Assembly: GCF_039536245.1 (NCBI RefSeq)
Contig: NZ_BAAAYN010000012.1
Location: 62,001 to 126,000, forward strand
Length of the DNA stretch: 64,000 nt
Reading direction: 5' to 3'
Origin: Cryptosporangium minutisporangium
Lineage (GTDB): Bacteria; Actinomycetota; Actinomycetes; Mycobacteriales; Cryptosporangiaceae
Position numbers and translations under genes: made by a program. Of this stretch, positions 1-11,118 are shown in pieces (the stretch's first letter is position 1; every line of letters starts with the position of its first letter). The notes beneath the pieces were generated by a model that was given only the letters and a program-made list of their open reading frames with translations, was not told the origin of the DNA and made no database searches.

Positions 1-543
1 ATCCGCCGGGCCAAGGCGCCGGAGCTCCCGGTAGTGCTGCTGGAAGACACCGCGGCGCTGCTCGGTCTGGTCTTCGCGCTGTTCGGCGTCAGCATGACGC
101 TGATCACCCACGACGGTCTCTGGGACGCGATCGGCACGCTCGCGATCGGCATCCTGCTGGTGGCGGTGGCGGTGTTCCTCGCGATCGAGACGAAGAGCCT
201 GCTGCTCGGCGAAGGGGCCAGCGCCGAGGACCTGGAGCGGATCGAGCGGGCGATCTGCGCGGAGAACAGCACGGTCCAGCGCATCATCCACATGAAGACG
301 CTGTACCTGGGACCGGACGAACTGCTGGTCGCGGCCAAGATCGCCGTCCACCACGACGAGACGGCGGGTAAGGTCGCCGAAGCGATCGACGCCGCTGAAA
401 CGCGGATCAGGGATGCGGTGCCGGTCGCCCGGGTGATCTACCTGGAGCCGGACATTTATCACGCATCGAAGGTTCGCGCCGCGCAGTCCGCGGAGAGCGC
501 GCCTGCTGGGGGAGACGCCGAGACCCGTGGAGCTACTCACTAA
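1..543 (+). CDS. Cation diffusion facilitator family transporter, C-terminal part (5' end outside window)
   Basis: The reading frame is open from base 1, so the gene starts upstream; the first possible start inside the window (GTG at 34) lies within the conserved region and is not the real start. The visible part holds the last membrane segments (LLEDTAALLGLVFALFGVSM onward) followed by a cytoplasmic domain of about 90 residues with the ferredoxin-like fold expected of CDF proteins (IHMKTLYLGPDELLVAAKI). The family exports divalent cations such as Zn, Fe or Co by proton antiport at the inner membrane. The metal cannot be predicted because the N-terminal metal-site helices are missing here. 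The stop overlaps the manA start by 17 bp, so the two are probably translated from one transcript. Confidence 0.85.
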   Translation: MRRAKAPELPVVLLEDTAALLGLVFALFGVSMTLITHDGLWDAIGTLAIGILLVAVAVFLAIETKSLLLGEGASAEDLERIERAICAENSTVQRIIHMKTLYLGPDELLVAAKIAVHHDETAGKVAEAIDAAETRIRDAVPVARVIYLEPDIYHASKVRAAQSAESAPAGGDAETRGATH

Positions 544-1720
544 CCCGATCCGCACGTACGCCTGGGGCTCCACGTCGGCGATCGCCCGCGTGCAAGGTCG
601 TCCGGTGCCCAGCCGGGAGCCGGAGGCCGAGCTCTGGATGGGGGGCCACCCGTCGGCGCCGTCCCGCCTCATCCGGGACGGTGCCGAGCACGGACTCGAC
701 GCGCTCGTCGCGGCCGACCCCGCGGGGGAACTCGGGGCATCGGTGGCGGCCGCGCACGGCGCGCGGATGCCGTTCCTGCTGAAGCTCCTGGCGGCCGAGA
801 CCCCGCTGTCGTTACAGGCCCATCCGAGCGAGGATCAGGCCAGGACCGGGTTCGCCGCAGCCGAGGCGGCCGGTCTCGCGGCCGGTGATCCGCGCCGTAG
901 CTACGTCGACCCGAACCACAAGCCGGAGCTGATCTGCGCGGTGGGGGAGTTCTCCGCGCTCTGCGGGTTCCGGTCGGTCGAACGCTCGGTCGCCGTGCTC
1001 GCGCCGGTCGTCAGCGCGGTTCCCGCGCTCAAACCGCTGCTCGACGGGCTCCGGCTGACGCCGGACGGCGGCGGACTACGGACGTTCGTGGCGGGCCTCT
1101 TCGCGCTCCCGGACGCCGACCAGGTGGCCGTCGCTTTTGCGGACGCGTGCCGCGCGGTGATCGGGGAGTCCCCGGACTACCGGCTGGCGGTGGAGTTGGC
1201 TGACCAGTTCCCCGGCGACATCGGCGTGGTGCTGGCGCTCCTGCTCAACCACCTGGTGCTCGCACCCGGAGAGGCGATGTTCCTGCCCGCCGGCGTGCTG
1301 CACGCGTACCTGCACGGCGTCGGCGTCGAGGTGATGGCGTGCTCCGACAACGTGCTGCGGGGCGGGCTGACGCCGAAGCACGTCGACGTTCCCGAGCTGC
1401 TGCGGGTCGTGCGCTTCGAGGTGATGCCGCCGGAGCCGTTCCCGGCCGTGGAGGCGGGGCCGGGCGTCCGGGTGTGGGCCCCGCCGGTGCCGGAGTTCGT
1501 GCTGACCCGGGTCGTGCTGGACGAGGCCGGAGGGCGGGCGTCGCTCGCCGGTGACGGGCCGCGGATCCTGTTCTGTCTGGAGGGCGCCGTGACGGTCGAT
1601 GACGGCACCGACCCGGCCGAGCTGCGCGGTGGCCAGGCCGGCTACGTGTCGGCCGGCCACCGCGACGTCACGCTGACCGGCACCGGCACGGTGTTCCAAG
1701 CGACTACGGGTTCCGAGTGA
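527..1720 (+). CDS. manA: Mannose-6-phosphate isomerase, class I
   Basis: 397 residues, normal for class I (cupin) phosphomannose isomerases. It interconverts fructose-6-phosphate and mannose-6-phosphate, feeding GDP-mannose for glycans and mannosylated proteins; an O-mannosyltransferase lies at 28.3 kb. Visible motifs are an N-terminal NPIRTYAWGS, the zinc-site stretch LQAHPSEDQA, DPNHKPELICAVGEF, and the second His-rich cupin stretch PAGVLHAYLHGVGVEVM. The GTG start is preceded by GGGGGA and overlaps the CDF gene. The last codons (ATTGSE-stop) are already part of the 17-bp tandem array that follows, so the array has taken over the 3' end of the gene. The extreme C-terminus is therefore not expected to be conserved in relatives. 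Confidence 0.95.
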   Translation: MELLTNPIRTYAWGSTSAIARVQGRPVPSREPEAELWMGGHPSAPSRLIRDGAEHGLDALVAADPAGELGASVAAAHGARMPFLLKLLAAETPLSLQAHPSEDQARTGFAAAEAAGLAAGDPRRSYVDPNHKPELICAVGEFSALCGFRSVERSVAVLAPVVSAVPALKPLLDGLRLTPDGGGLRTFVAGLFALPDADQVAVAFADACRAVIGESPDYRLAVELADQFPGDIGVVLALLLNHLVLAPGEAMFLPAGVLHAYLHGVGVEVMACSDNVLRGGLTPKHVDVPELLRVVRFEVMPPEPFPAVEAGPGVRVWAPPVPEFVLTRVVLDEAGGRASLAGDGPRILFCLEGAVTVDDGTDPAELRGGQAGYVSAGHRDVTLTGTGTVFQATTGSE

Positions 1721-2347
1721 CTACGGGTTCCGAGTGACTACGGGTTCCGAGTGACTACGGGTTCCGAGTGACTACGGGTTCCGAGTGACTACGGGTTCCG
1801 AGTGACTACGGGTTCCGAGTGACTACGGGTTCCGAGTGACTACGGGTTCCGAGTGACTACGGGTTCCGAGTGACTACGGGTTCCGAGTGACTACGGGTTC
1901 CGAGTGACTACGGGTTCCGAGTGACTACGGGTTCCGAGTGACTACGGGTTCCGAGTGACTACGGGTTCCGAGTGACTACGGGTTCCGAGTGACTACGGGT
2001 TCCGAGTGACTACGGGTTCCGAGTGACTACGGGTTCCGAGTGACTACGGGTTCCGAGTGACTACGGGTTCCGAGTGACTACGGGTTCCGAGTGACTACGG
2101 GTTCCGAGTGACTACGGGTTCCGAGTGACTACGGGTTCCGAGTGACTACGGGTTCCGAGTGACTACGGGTTCCGAGTGACTACGGGTTCCGAGTGACTAC
2201 GGGTTCCGAGTGACTACGGGTTCCGAGTGACTACGGGTTCCGAGTGACTACGGGTTCCGAGTGACTACGGGTTCCGAGTGACTACGGGTTCCGAGTGACT
2301 ACGGGTTCCTAGCGACTACGGGTTCCTAGCGACTACGGCGTTCCGAG
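1702..2347. repeat. 17-bp tandem array starting at the manA stop codon
   Basis: The unit GACTACGGGTTCCGAGT is repeated 35 times without a single change from 1702 to 2296. Two variant units ending in TTCCTAGC (2297-2330) and one decayed unit follow. Each unit contains TGA; since 17 is not a multiple of 3, all three forward frames are closed within 51 bp. The complementary strand has TAG in each unit and is closed the same way. Within a unit ACT-a-CGG can pair with CCG-AGT around a GTT loop, giving a row of small imperfect hairpins. The array fills the gap between manA and the convergent sigma-like gene. There are no spacers, so it is not a CRISPR array. Perfect identity suggests recent expansion or strong homogenisation. 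Confidence 0.97.
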
Positions 2348-2363
2348 CCACCCACGGCCTGAG

Positions 2364-5063
2364 TCAGGCCGGGACCACCACCACGTCCGACGGCGTCGGC
2401 GTGCGCGGAGTCGACGGGGACGCCGGGGGTTCGCTCGTCCGCGGCGGAGTCGTGGTCGGATCGTCGTCCGGCGGCGTGGTCGGCGGAGTCGTCGGCGGCG
2501 TGGTCGGGGGAGTCGTCGGCGGGGTCGTCGGCGGCTTGCTCGGGGTCTTCGTCGGGGGCTTGGTCGGGGTCGTCGGGCGGGTCCCGGGCGTCGTCCGGCT
2601 GGGCGGCGGCGTGGTCGGCGTGCCGGACGAGGGGTCGGGGATCGGGATCGGGTTCTGATTCCCGGTGTTCGTGTCGATCTGGTAGTTGTCCGGGTCGTTT
2701 CCGCCGCCGGTGTTCGTGTCCGGTGCGTGCGGCATCGGAGCCGGGCCGTCCGGGGTGCTCGCCGCGCGCGGCGACGGGCTGGCGGCCGCGAGCACGTCGG
2801 CGGGGTTGTCGGTGGCCTGGTTCTGGGCCAGCACGACCGCGCCGATCGAGAACATCATCGCGGCGACCGCAGCGGCCGCACCGGCGGCCACGCGCCTGCG
2901 GCGCAGACCGGCGGTCGGAGCGGGGAACGTCGGGGCCGAGTTGAGGTAGGCGTGGCTCGGGGGCAGCTCCTCCGGAGCGCCCCACGGCGAGCCCGAGTAG
3001 ACGTTGCCCGGCCGAGCGCCCTGGGGCGCGGGATTCGCGTCGTTGCGCACCGCCCGGGGCCGGGTGGGGGCGTCGTTCGGGACGAGGCGGTTGATCGCGG
3101 TGGGCAGCTCGGAGTGCGGCATCGTGATGCCGTCCGCGGCCGATCCGCTCGCACCGGGTCCGGAGTGCACGCCGCCGTTCATTCCTGGGCTGCCCATGCC
3201 GCCGCCGGCGCCCGGGCCGCCCGCGGCGTTCCCGCCCATCCCCGAGCCGCCGGCCGCGTTGCCACCAGCGCCGGGACCGCTTGCGGCGTTGCCACCCGCA
3301 CCTGAGCCGCCGAAGGCGTTACCACCAGCGCCGGAGCCACCGGCTGCGTTGCCGCCCATCCCGGGTGCGCCGCCCGCGGCGTTACCTCCCATGCCAGGGC
3401 CGCCCGCAGCGTTACCACCGGCGCCGGGGCCGCTCACCGCGCTACCGCCCATGCCAGGCGCGCCGCCCGCGTTTCCGCTCATGCCCGCGCCGCTGGGGGC
3501 GGCGGACAGGCCGGGACCGCTGGTCAGCGCCGCGCCGAGCCCACCGCTGCTCGCGGCGACCGCGCCACCGCCCATTCCGCTGCTGGCGGCAACCGCGCCA
3601 CCCATGCCCGCGCTGGCGGCAACCGCGCCACCCATGCCCGCGCTGGCGGCAACCGCGCCACCCATGCCCGCGCTGGCGGCAACCGCGCCACCCATGCCCG
3701 CGCTGGCGGCAACCGCGCCACCCATGCCCGCGCTGGCGGCAACCGCGCCACCCATGCCCGCGCTGGCGGCAACCGCGCCACCCATGCCCGCGCTGGCGGC
3801 AACCGCGCCACCCATGCCCGCGCTGGCGGCAACCGCGCCACCCATGCCCGCGCTGGCGGCAACCGCGCCACCCATGCCCGCGCTGGCGGCAACCGCGCCA
3901 CCCATGCCCGCGCTGGCGGCAACCGCGCCACCCATGCCCGCGCTGGCGGCAACCGCGCCACCCATGCCCGCGCTGGCGGCAACCGCGCCACCCATGCCCG
4001 CGCTGGCGGCAACCGCGCCACCCATGCCCGCGCCTCCGGCGACAGCGGCAGCTCCGCCGTTCCCGGCGGCCACTGCGCCGAAGGACGGCGCCGCGCCGGC
4101 CGCCGCACCGGCGCCGAGCGCGAACGCCCCGTGCTCCAACGGCGCGCGCAGCCCGTGCCGGTACTCCAGCGCGACCTCCACCGCCTGCTCGCGGAGGAAC
4201 GGCGGGATGCCGAAGACCGGGAGCGCCGCCCCGAGCACCTCGAGCGCGTACGAGTCCAGGCTGTCCCGGCAGGTCGGGCACGGTGCCTCGGACCGCGTCC
4301 CGTAGAGGTGCCGCTCGATCACACTGCGCATCACGCCCGGGCGTCCCTCGGCCGCACCGGCGTGCCGCACCAACCGGCGCAGGTCGGTGCAGCGCTCGCT
4401 GCCGTACCAGACCGCCACCGCCGTGGTCAGCGTCGCGCGGATCCGGTCCCGCGCCCGGGCCAGCACCGCCTGCGCGTTCCGTCCGCCGATCACGGTGACC
4501 AGGTCGCGTCCGTCCAGCCGGTCGTGCCACTCCAGCTCGAACAGCAGGCGCTCGCGGTAGGTCAGCGTCTCCATCGCGCGCCAGACCAGACGCCGCAGCT
4601 CTCCGTCGCCGCCGGCGTCCATGATCCCGACCAGCAGCTGGGTGGTGGCGTCCGGCGACCGGCGGATCCGGGTCACCCGGCTGCGACCCTCGCCGACCCG
4701 CAGGCAGCTCTCGTACGCGGCCCGGGCCATCGCCAGCCGCAGCTGCTCCGGCCTGGTCAGCCGGGCGGCGGCCACGCTGCCGATGGCCTGCCCCAGCGCG
4801 ATCGTGGCGTTCTCGCGGTCCCGCAGCGTCCGCATGAACAAACCGAACAGCCAGCGGTGGTAACGGTCGAAGAGGGCGTCCAGACCGGCCTGGGCGATCC
4901 CGTCGGCGTCAACGGAGGTGGAGTGTCGGCGGAACCCACTGGCCCAGCTCGCTCGTGTTCCGGGTACGGCATCGGCGCCGGGGTCGTCGCTCTCGCGCAG
5001 GGCGGAGAGCACCACGGCATCGTCACGTAAGCCAAACGGAAGGGCGTCGCTGTTCGTGGACAT
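2364..5063 (-). CDS. Sigma-70-like protein fused to zinc-finger, repeat region and membrane anchor
   Basis: 899 residues. Residues ~60-115 (LDALFDRYHRWLFGLFMRTL) resemble sigma region 2 and ~160-212 resemble region 4. They are followed by Cys225, His252 and CPTC at 262-265, like the zinc-finger anti-sigma motif fused to some actinobacterial ECF factors. Residues ~348-487 are 14 identical copies of GMGGAVAASA, then a looser Gly/Ala/Asn-rich stretch. One membrane helix near 721-745 (VAAGAAAAVAAMMFSIGAVV) is followed by a Pro/Thr-rich tail (TTPPTTPP repeats) that should lie outside the cell. It may be a membrane-held regulator sensing the envelope. Region 4 is poorly conserved (LTYRERLLFELEWHD), so promoter binding is uncertain. 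Start chosen at ATG 5063; the gene is divergent from MerR-sahH. Confidence 0.75.
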   Translation of the reverse strand: MSTNSDALPFGLRDDAVVLSALRESDDPGADAVPGTRASWASGFRRHSTSVDADGIAQAGLDALFDRYHRWLFGLFMRTLRDRENATIALGQAIGSVAAARLTRPEQLRLAMARAAYESCLRVGEGRSRVTRIRRSPDATTQLLVGIMDAGGDGELRRLVWRAMETLTYRERLLFELEWHDRLDGRDLVTVIGGRNAQAVLARARDRIRATLTTAVAVWYGSERCTDLRRLVRHAGAAEGRPGVMRSVIERHLYGTRSEAPCPTCRDSLDSYALEVLGAALPVFGIPPFLREQAVEVALEYRHGLRAPLEHGAFALGAGAAAGAAPSFGAVAAGNGGAAAVAGGAGMGGAVAASAGMGGAVAASAGMGGAVAASAGMGGAVAASAGMGGAVAASAGMGGAVAASAGMGGAVAASAGMGGAVAASAGMGGAVAASAGMGGAVAASAGMGGAVAASAGMGGAVAASAGMGGAVAASAGMGGAVAASAGMGGAVAASSGMGGGAVAASSGGLGAALTSGPGLSAAPSGAGMSGNAGGAPGMGGSAVSGPGAGGNAAGGPGMGGNAAGGAPGMGGNAAGGSGAGGNAFGGSGAGGNAASGPGAGGNAAGGSGMGGNAAGGPGAGGGMGSPGMNGGVHSGPGASGSAADGITMPHSELPTAINRLVPNDAPTRPRAVRNDANPAPQGARPGNVYSGSPWGAPEELPPSHAYLNSAPTFPAPTAGLRRRRVAAGAAAAVAAMMFSIGAVVLAQNQATDNPADVLAAASPSPRAASTPDGPAPMPHAPDTNTGGGNDPDNYQIDTNTGNQNPIPIPDPSSGTPTTPPPSRTTPGTRPTTPTKPPTKTPSKPPTTPPTTPPTTPPTTPPTTPPDDDPTTTPPRTSEPPASPSTPRTPTPSDVVVVPA
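3601..4020 (-). repeat. 30-bp in-frame coding repeat, 14 identical copies
   Basis: Each 30-bp unit encodes the decapeptide GMGGAVAASA; 14 copies are identical at nucleotide level between 3601 and 4020, with variant copies on either side. Identity at silent sites shows recent expansion or gene-conversion-like homogenisation. Copy number is likely to vary between strains, which would change the length of the linker between the sigma-like part and the membrane helix. A less regular Gly-rich repeat region lies at about 3180-3540. Confidence 0.97.
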
Positions 5064-5179
5064 CCAATTCCTCGCCTCCGGTCGCTCTCTGATGATGTCA
5101 CTCTTGGACCAGGCGGCCGAGGACGTTCCCCGCCGTTGTCACATAACAGACTCATCCGTCGGTCTATTGACGTCAGAAG

Positions 5180-5237
5180 GGGCGGGTTGGTTGCAGTTCC
5201 CGCCCGATTCGGAAACCTTCACAGAACGCTGCTAACC
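5180..5237 (+). promoter_or_regulatory. Intergenic hairpin and -10-like box before merR-sahH
   Basis: A perfect 7-bp inverted repeat, GGGCGGG (5180-5186) with CCCGCCC (5199-5205), lies between the divergent sigma-like and MerR genes. A -10-like TAACCT (5232-5237) stands only 4 bp before the ATG at 5242, so the MerR message may be leaderless. The inverted repeat could be an operator for the MerR protein, but classical MerR sites lie between -35 and -10, and this one is slightly upstream. Both points are inference. Confidence 0.35.
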
Positions 5238-5241
5238 TCAA

Positions 5242-7232
<1,991 letters not shown>

Positions 7233-7254
7233 ACCGTTACATCGCCGGTGAGTA

Positions 7255-7282
7255 GCGTGCCCACCAGCGGGTAGGGGCACGC
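7255..7282 (+). terminator. Hairpin terminator after sahH
   Basis: GCGTGCCC (7255-7262) pairs perfectly with GGGCACGC (7275-7282) across a 12-base loop, 22 bp after the sahH stop. There is no U-tract, as is common in actinobacteria. The remaining bases to the next start at 7440 show nothing else I can name. Confidence 0.55.
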
Positions 7283-7439
7283 AGTCGGGGTCTCACCGTC
7301 GAAGACCCGGGCTGAGTCGGGCAGCGGTCATTGCCCGCAGTCGCAACACTGACTCCGACATTCGTCGGCACGCCGGGGCATCCGTACGCGGGTGTCCCGG
7401 CGCCGGGTAAACCGGGCGGCACTGCCGCCAGGAGGTGCT

Positions 7440-9176
7440 GTGTCCAAGGACGGGTCCCCAACCGTCATCACCAGGCCGTCCACCGCCGGCGGCTGGTCGC
7501 CGCGGCTGGTCCGCCCGCTGCGCGCCCGGGCGGTCTTCCTGCTCGCGTTCGCCGCCTTCTTCCTCGTCAGTGCCGGTTGGGCACTCGCGCTGCCGACCAA
7601 CGGCACCAACGACGAGGACGAACACATCGTCCGCGCCTACGGAGCGGCCAGCGGTCAGCTGTACTCCGCGCCTGCGGCGGCGGCGCGGGGCGGTGGCGCG
7701 TGGTACAGCGTGCCGCGGAGCCTGCTCCCGGTGAACGCCGACTGCGCCCAGCGATGGGAGCTTCCGGCGTCGTGCCTCCAGCGTCCGCCGGACGACCCGA
7801 GCCGCATCGAGGTCGGTACCGCCGCCGGGCGCTACAACCCCCTCTACTACGTGCCGGTCGGGCTCCCGATGGTGCTCAGCCCGAACATGGGCGGCATCGT
7901 CCTCGGCCGGCTGGTGTCCGGCGCGATGGTCGCCGGCATGATGGCGGCGGCGGTCACGATCGCGGTCCGGCGGCGCAGCCCGATGCTGATCGCCGCGCTG
8001 ATCGTCGCGGCCAGCCCGAACCTGCTCAACCTGGCCGGCTCGATCAACCCGAGCGGCCTGGAGCTGGCCTCCGGCGTGCTGACCTGGACCGCGCTGCTGA
8101 CGCTCGTCCGGGCACGCCCCGGGGAGCTGAGCGACCGCTGGACCGGCCAGCTACTGCTCGCGGCAGGCCTGGGAGCCGCGACGCTGGTGTCGATCCGGAC
8201 GCTCGGCCCGCTCCTGCTCGCGCTGACGGTCCTGGCCTGCATGGCGATCGCCCGTCCCGGCCGGAACCGGGAGTTGTTCATCCGCAGGGACACCCGGGCG
8301 GTGGGCATCGGCGTGTCGATCGCCGGCCTGTTCGGCGTCGCCTGGACGCTGTTCTCGGGTGTTCTGAACAACCCGCCGGCGGAGAACCCGCCGCCGCACC
8401 TCTCGTTCGCCGAGAAGCTGGCGTACATCATGGGCGACCGGCTCACCCAGTGGGTCGCGCAGCTGGTCGGCCGGTTCAGCTACGGCGAGGTGGCCGCGCC
8501 GAACGGCATGCTCGTCGCCTGGTACGGCCTCGCGCTGCTCATCCTGGTGCCGACGCTGTTGTTCGCCACCTGGCGGCAGGCGACCGTCCTGATCGGCATC
8601 GCGGCGGTCAGCATCGGCCTGCTCGTCGGCTTCGAGTTGCTCTACTACCAGCACATCGGTTGGGCGCAGCAGAGCCGGTACGTGCTGCCGTTCGGTGTCG
8701 GCGCGCTGCTGCTCGCCGGCTGCCTACGACGCTGGGAGGGCCGCCTCGGTGAGGTGGCGACCAAGCGGTTCGTGATGATCTGCGCGGTGACGACCGGCGC
8801 GATGCACGTCTGGGCGCTGGCCGTCGTGATGACGCGTTTCCAGGTGACGCAGCGGTTCAAGGCCCTCGGCGCCCTGCACGGCGCCTGGCTGCCCGCGGTG
8901 GGGCCGCAGATCCCGCTGCTGACGGTCGCGTTCGGTGGTCTGCTACTCGTCGCGCTCGTGGTGCTGACCCGGCAGCCACGCCCGCACGCTGAACCCGGCC
9001 TGGCAACGGCGTTCGAGGTGCTCGTGCCCGGGCGGCGTCTCCCGCCGCCCGCGGCGTCCCGGGAGACCGCGGACCCGGAGGCCTCGGCGGACGACAAGAC
9101 CGCGGTTCCCGCGGGGGTTTCGACGACATCGAGCGCCGCGAAGGCGGAGGAAGCGGACGTTCCCGCCGAGACCTGA
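7440..9176 (+). CDS. DUF2142-family polytopic membrane protein (first copy)
   Basis: Start placed at GTG 7440, directly behind the strong ribosome site AGGAGG (7430-7435); the frame is open to a GTG at 7392. 578 residues with about 12 hydrophobic segments. The first loop has the acidic motif NGTNDEDEHIVRAYG and later GRYNPLYYVPVGLP, typical of DUF2142, a family of GT-C-like membrane proteins often near cell-surface polysaccharide genes. The function is not established. The last ~50 residues are hydrophilic and low-complexity. The next gene is a paralogue (shared RGGGAWF/YxVPRSLLP and QLVGxFSYGE stretches), so this is a tandem duplication inside the sahH region. Confidence 0.85.
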   Translation: MSKDGSPTVITRPSTAGGWSPRLVRPLRARAVFLLAFAAFFLVSAGWALALPTNGTNDEDEHIVRAYGAASGQLYSAPAAAARGGGAWYSVPRSLLPVNADCAQRWELPASCLQRPPDDPSRIEVGTAAGRYNPLYYVPVGLPMVLSPNMGGIVLGRLVSGAMVAGMMAAAVTIAVRRRSPMLIAALIVAASPNLLNLAGSINPSGLELASGVLTWTALLTLVRARPGELSDRWTGQLLLAAGLGAATLVSIRTLGPLLLALTVLACMAIARPGRNRELFIRRDTRAVGIGVSIAGLFGVAWTLFSGVLNNPPAENPPPHLSFAEKLAYIMGDRLTQWVAQLVGRFSYGEVAAPNGMLVAWYGLALLILVPTLLFATWRQATVLIGIAAVSIGLLVGFELLYYQHIGWAQQSRYVLPFGVGALLLAGCLRRWEGRLGEVATKRFVMICAVTTGAMHVWALAVVMTRFQVTQRFKALGALHGAWLPAVGPQIPLLTVAFGGLLLVALVVLTRQPRPHAEPGLATAFEVLVPGRRLPPPAASRETADPEASADDKTAVPAGVSTTSSAAKAEEADVPAET

Positions 9177-9318
9177 GTGCTCCAGCCCGGCGAGGGGATC
9201 GGTTCAGTAGGCGCGCGCTGCGCCGACAGGCCGCGCCGGGCGCGGCCCTGTCGCACCCGCCCACTAGTGTGTCCGAGACGAGGCGGGGCAGGGGTTTCCC
9301 GCCGGGGAGGATGAGGTC

Positions 9319-11118
9319 GTGGCCGGTCCCGGAGTAACGGTGGCCGCCGCGTCGGAGGCAGCCGGTCCGGGCAGCATCCGTGGCCGGTGGGTACTGCTCG
9401 TCGCGGTCGTCTCGTTCTTCCTGATGGGCGCCGGCTGGGCCGCCGCCCTGCCGGTGAACGGCACCTACGACGAGTCCCAGCACTTGGTGCGCGCCTACGC
9501 GGTGGTGAGCGGCCAGGTCTACGCGACGCCCACGGACGCGATCCGGGGCGGCGGCGCCTGGTTCGACGTCCCCCGCAGCCTCCTGCCCGGCGAGCTCGAC
9601 TGCACCTGGAAGAACCGGGTGGCGGCGAGCTGCCAGGACCCGGCGCCCGACGACCGGGACACCGAACGGGTCGCCAGCGCCGCCGGCCGGTACAACCCGG
9701 TGTACTACGCGGTCGTCGGTGTTCCCCTGCTGATCTCGCCCGACCTCTCCGGCGTGGTCGCGGCCCGCCTGGTGTCCGCGCTCGGCGCGGCGGTGATGCT
9801 CGGGCTGGCGGTCTACATCGCGGTGCGCCGACGGCGCCCGCTGCTCGTCGCCGGGCTGATCGTCGTCTCGACGCCGATGGCGATGAACCTCAACGGCGCG
9901 ATCAACCCGAACGGATGGGAGATCGCGGCCGGAGTGCTGCTCTGGACCACGCTGCTGACGCTGTTCCGAGCGCGCCCCGGCGAGCTGTCCGAGCGGTTCA
10001 CCCGCTCGCTGGTCGTCCTGGCGGGAGTCACCGCTTCGCTGCTGCTCGTCCTTCGTGCGCTCGGGCCGGTACTGCTCATCCTCATCCTGCTGGCCTGCCT
10101 GCTGCTCGCGCGGCGGGCCTCGGTGATGGCGCTGGTGCGTCGGCACGACGTCTGGTGGGTGCTCGGCGTCGGAGCGGTGGTGGGCATCTACGCGATCGGC
10201 TGGATGCTGCTCTCCGGCCTGTCCGACAGCGAAGGCGCGGAGGGCAACGCCGCCGCCACGATCCCGTACTCCGACGCCCTGCGGCAGCTCTCGCTGACCC
10301 GGGTCACGTTCTGGGTCAACCAGTTGGTCGGCCAGTTCAGCTACGGCGAGACCACGCTCCCCAGCTGGACCATCGTCGCCTGGTACCTCATGGTCGGCGC
10401 GCTGGTCGGCCCGGCCCTGGCGGTGGTGAAGCGCCGCCACGCGCTGGTCCTGCTCGCGATCCTGGCGACGTCGTTCCTCGCCCTGGTCGCACTGGAGCTG
10501 GCCTATCTGCGCAACATCGGCTGGTCGCAGCACGGGCGGTACCTGATGCCGTTCGGGGTGGGGCTGGTTCTCGGTGCGGTCTCGCTGCGGCGCGTCGAGC
10601 GGGCGTTGGGCCCCACCGGCGTCGGACGGATCGTGCCGGCCGTCGCCGTGGTGACCGGCCTGCTGCACGTCTGGGCGTTGCTGCTGGTCCAGACGCGCTT
10701 CCAATTCGGACAGGGCTACGGCCTCAACCCGCTGCGGGGTAGCTGGAAGCCTCCGCTGGGCTCGTTCGCACCGCTGCTCGCCGAGCTGGTCGGCGTGTCC
10801 CTGCTGGCGTTGCTGGCGCTGTGGATCGTCCGGCGGATGCCGGCCGGCCCCGCGGAAGGGGCGGCCCTCTCCGACAGCACATCGACGCTCGCGACGGCCG
10901 GAGCGGGTCCCGCCGGTGTCGTCGACGGCAGCACGCCCGACGGGCCGACGCCGGCCGTGGTGGGGTCGCCCGCAGCCGAGGATTCCGCCGCCGCCTCGAC
11001 GGACGGCGGAACGAGTTCCCCGACGACCCCGGGGGCGCCCAGCCAGGCTGCGCGGCCCGCCGAGGCGTCGGTAGTCACCGGTGACGGACGGCTTCCGAAC
11101 GGAGCGGTCGCGCAGTGA
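9319..11118 (+). CDS. DUF2142-family polytopic membrane protein (second copy)
   Basis: 599 residues, GTG start with GGGGAGG a few bases upstream. It is a paralogue of the preceding protein: NGTYDESQHLVRAYAVVSGQ, RGGGAWFDVPRSLLPGELDC, RYNPVYYAVVGVPLL and NQLVGQFSYGETTLPSWTI line up with the first copy. About 12 membrane segments, then an Ala/Ser/Thr-rich cytoplasmic-looking tail of ~70 residues. It may be a GT-C-type glycosyltransferase or a surface polysaccharide processing protein; the acidic first-loop motif is compatible with a metal- or lipid-phosphate-binding site. The stop overlaps the start of the following SAHH-like gene (GTGA), which links the two unexpectedly. Confidence 0.85.
   Translation: MAGPGVTVAAASEAAGPGSIRGRWVLLVAVVSFFLMGAGWAAALPVNGTYDESQHLVRAYAVVSGQVYATPTDAIRGGGAWFDVPRSLLPGELDCTWKNRVAASCQDPAPDDRDTERVASAAGRYNPVYYAVVGVPLLISPDLSGVVAARLVSALGAAVMLGLAVYIAVRRRRPLLVAGLIVVSTPMAMNLNGAINPNGWEIAAGVLLWTTLLTLFRARPGELSERFTRSLVVLAGVTASLLLVLRALGPVLLILILLACLLLARRASVMALVRRHDVWWVLGVGAVVGIYAIGWMLLSGLSDSEGAEGNAAATIPYSDALRQLSLTRVTFWVNQLVGQFSYGETTLPSWTIVAWYLMVGALVGPALAVVKRRHALVLLAILATSFLALVALELAYLRNIGWSQHGRYLMPFGVGLVLGAVSLRRVERALGPTGVGRIVPAVAVVTGLLHVWALLLVQTRFQFGQGYGLNPLRGSWKPPLGSFAPLLAELVGVSLLALLALWIVRRMPAGPAEGAALSDSTSTLATAGAGPAGVVDGSTPDGPTPAVVGSPAAEDSAAASTDGGTSSPTTPGAPSQAARPAEASVVTGDGRLPNGAVAQ

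Noticed and set aside
1702-2347. Possible CRISPR array
   Set aside because: The units follow each other directly without spacers, and no cas gene is present.
3004-4498. Long plus-strand frames across the decapeptide repeat
   Set aside because: They are mirror readings of the repeat; the minus frame has sigma-like and membrane domains and a proper start and stop.
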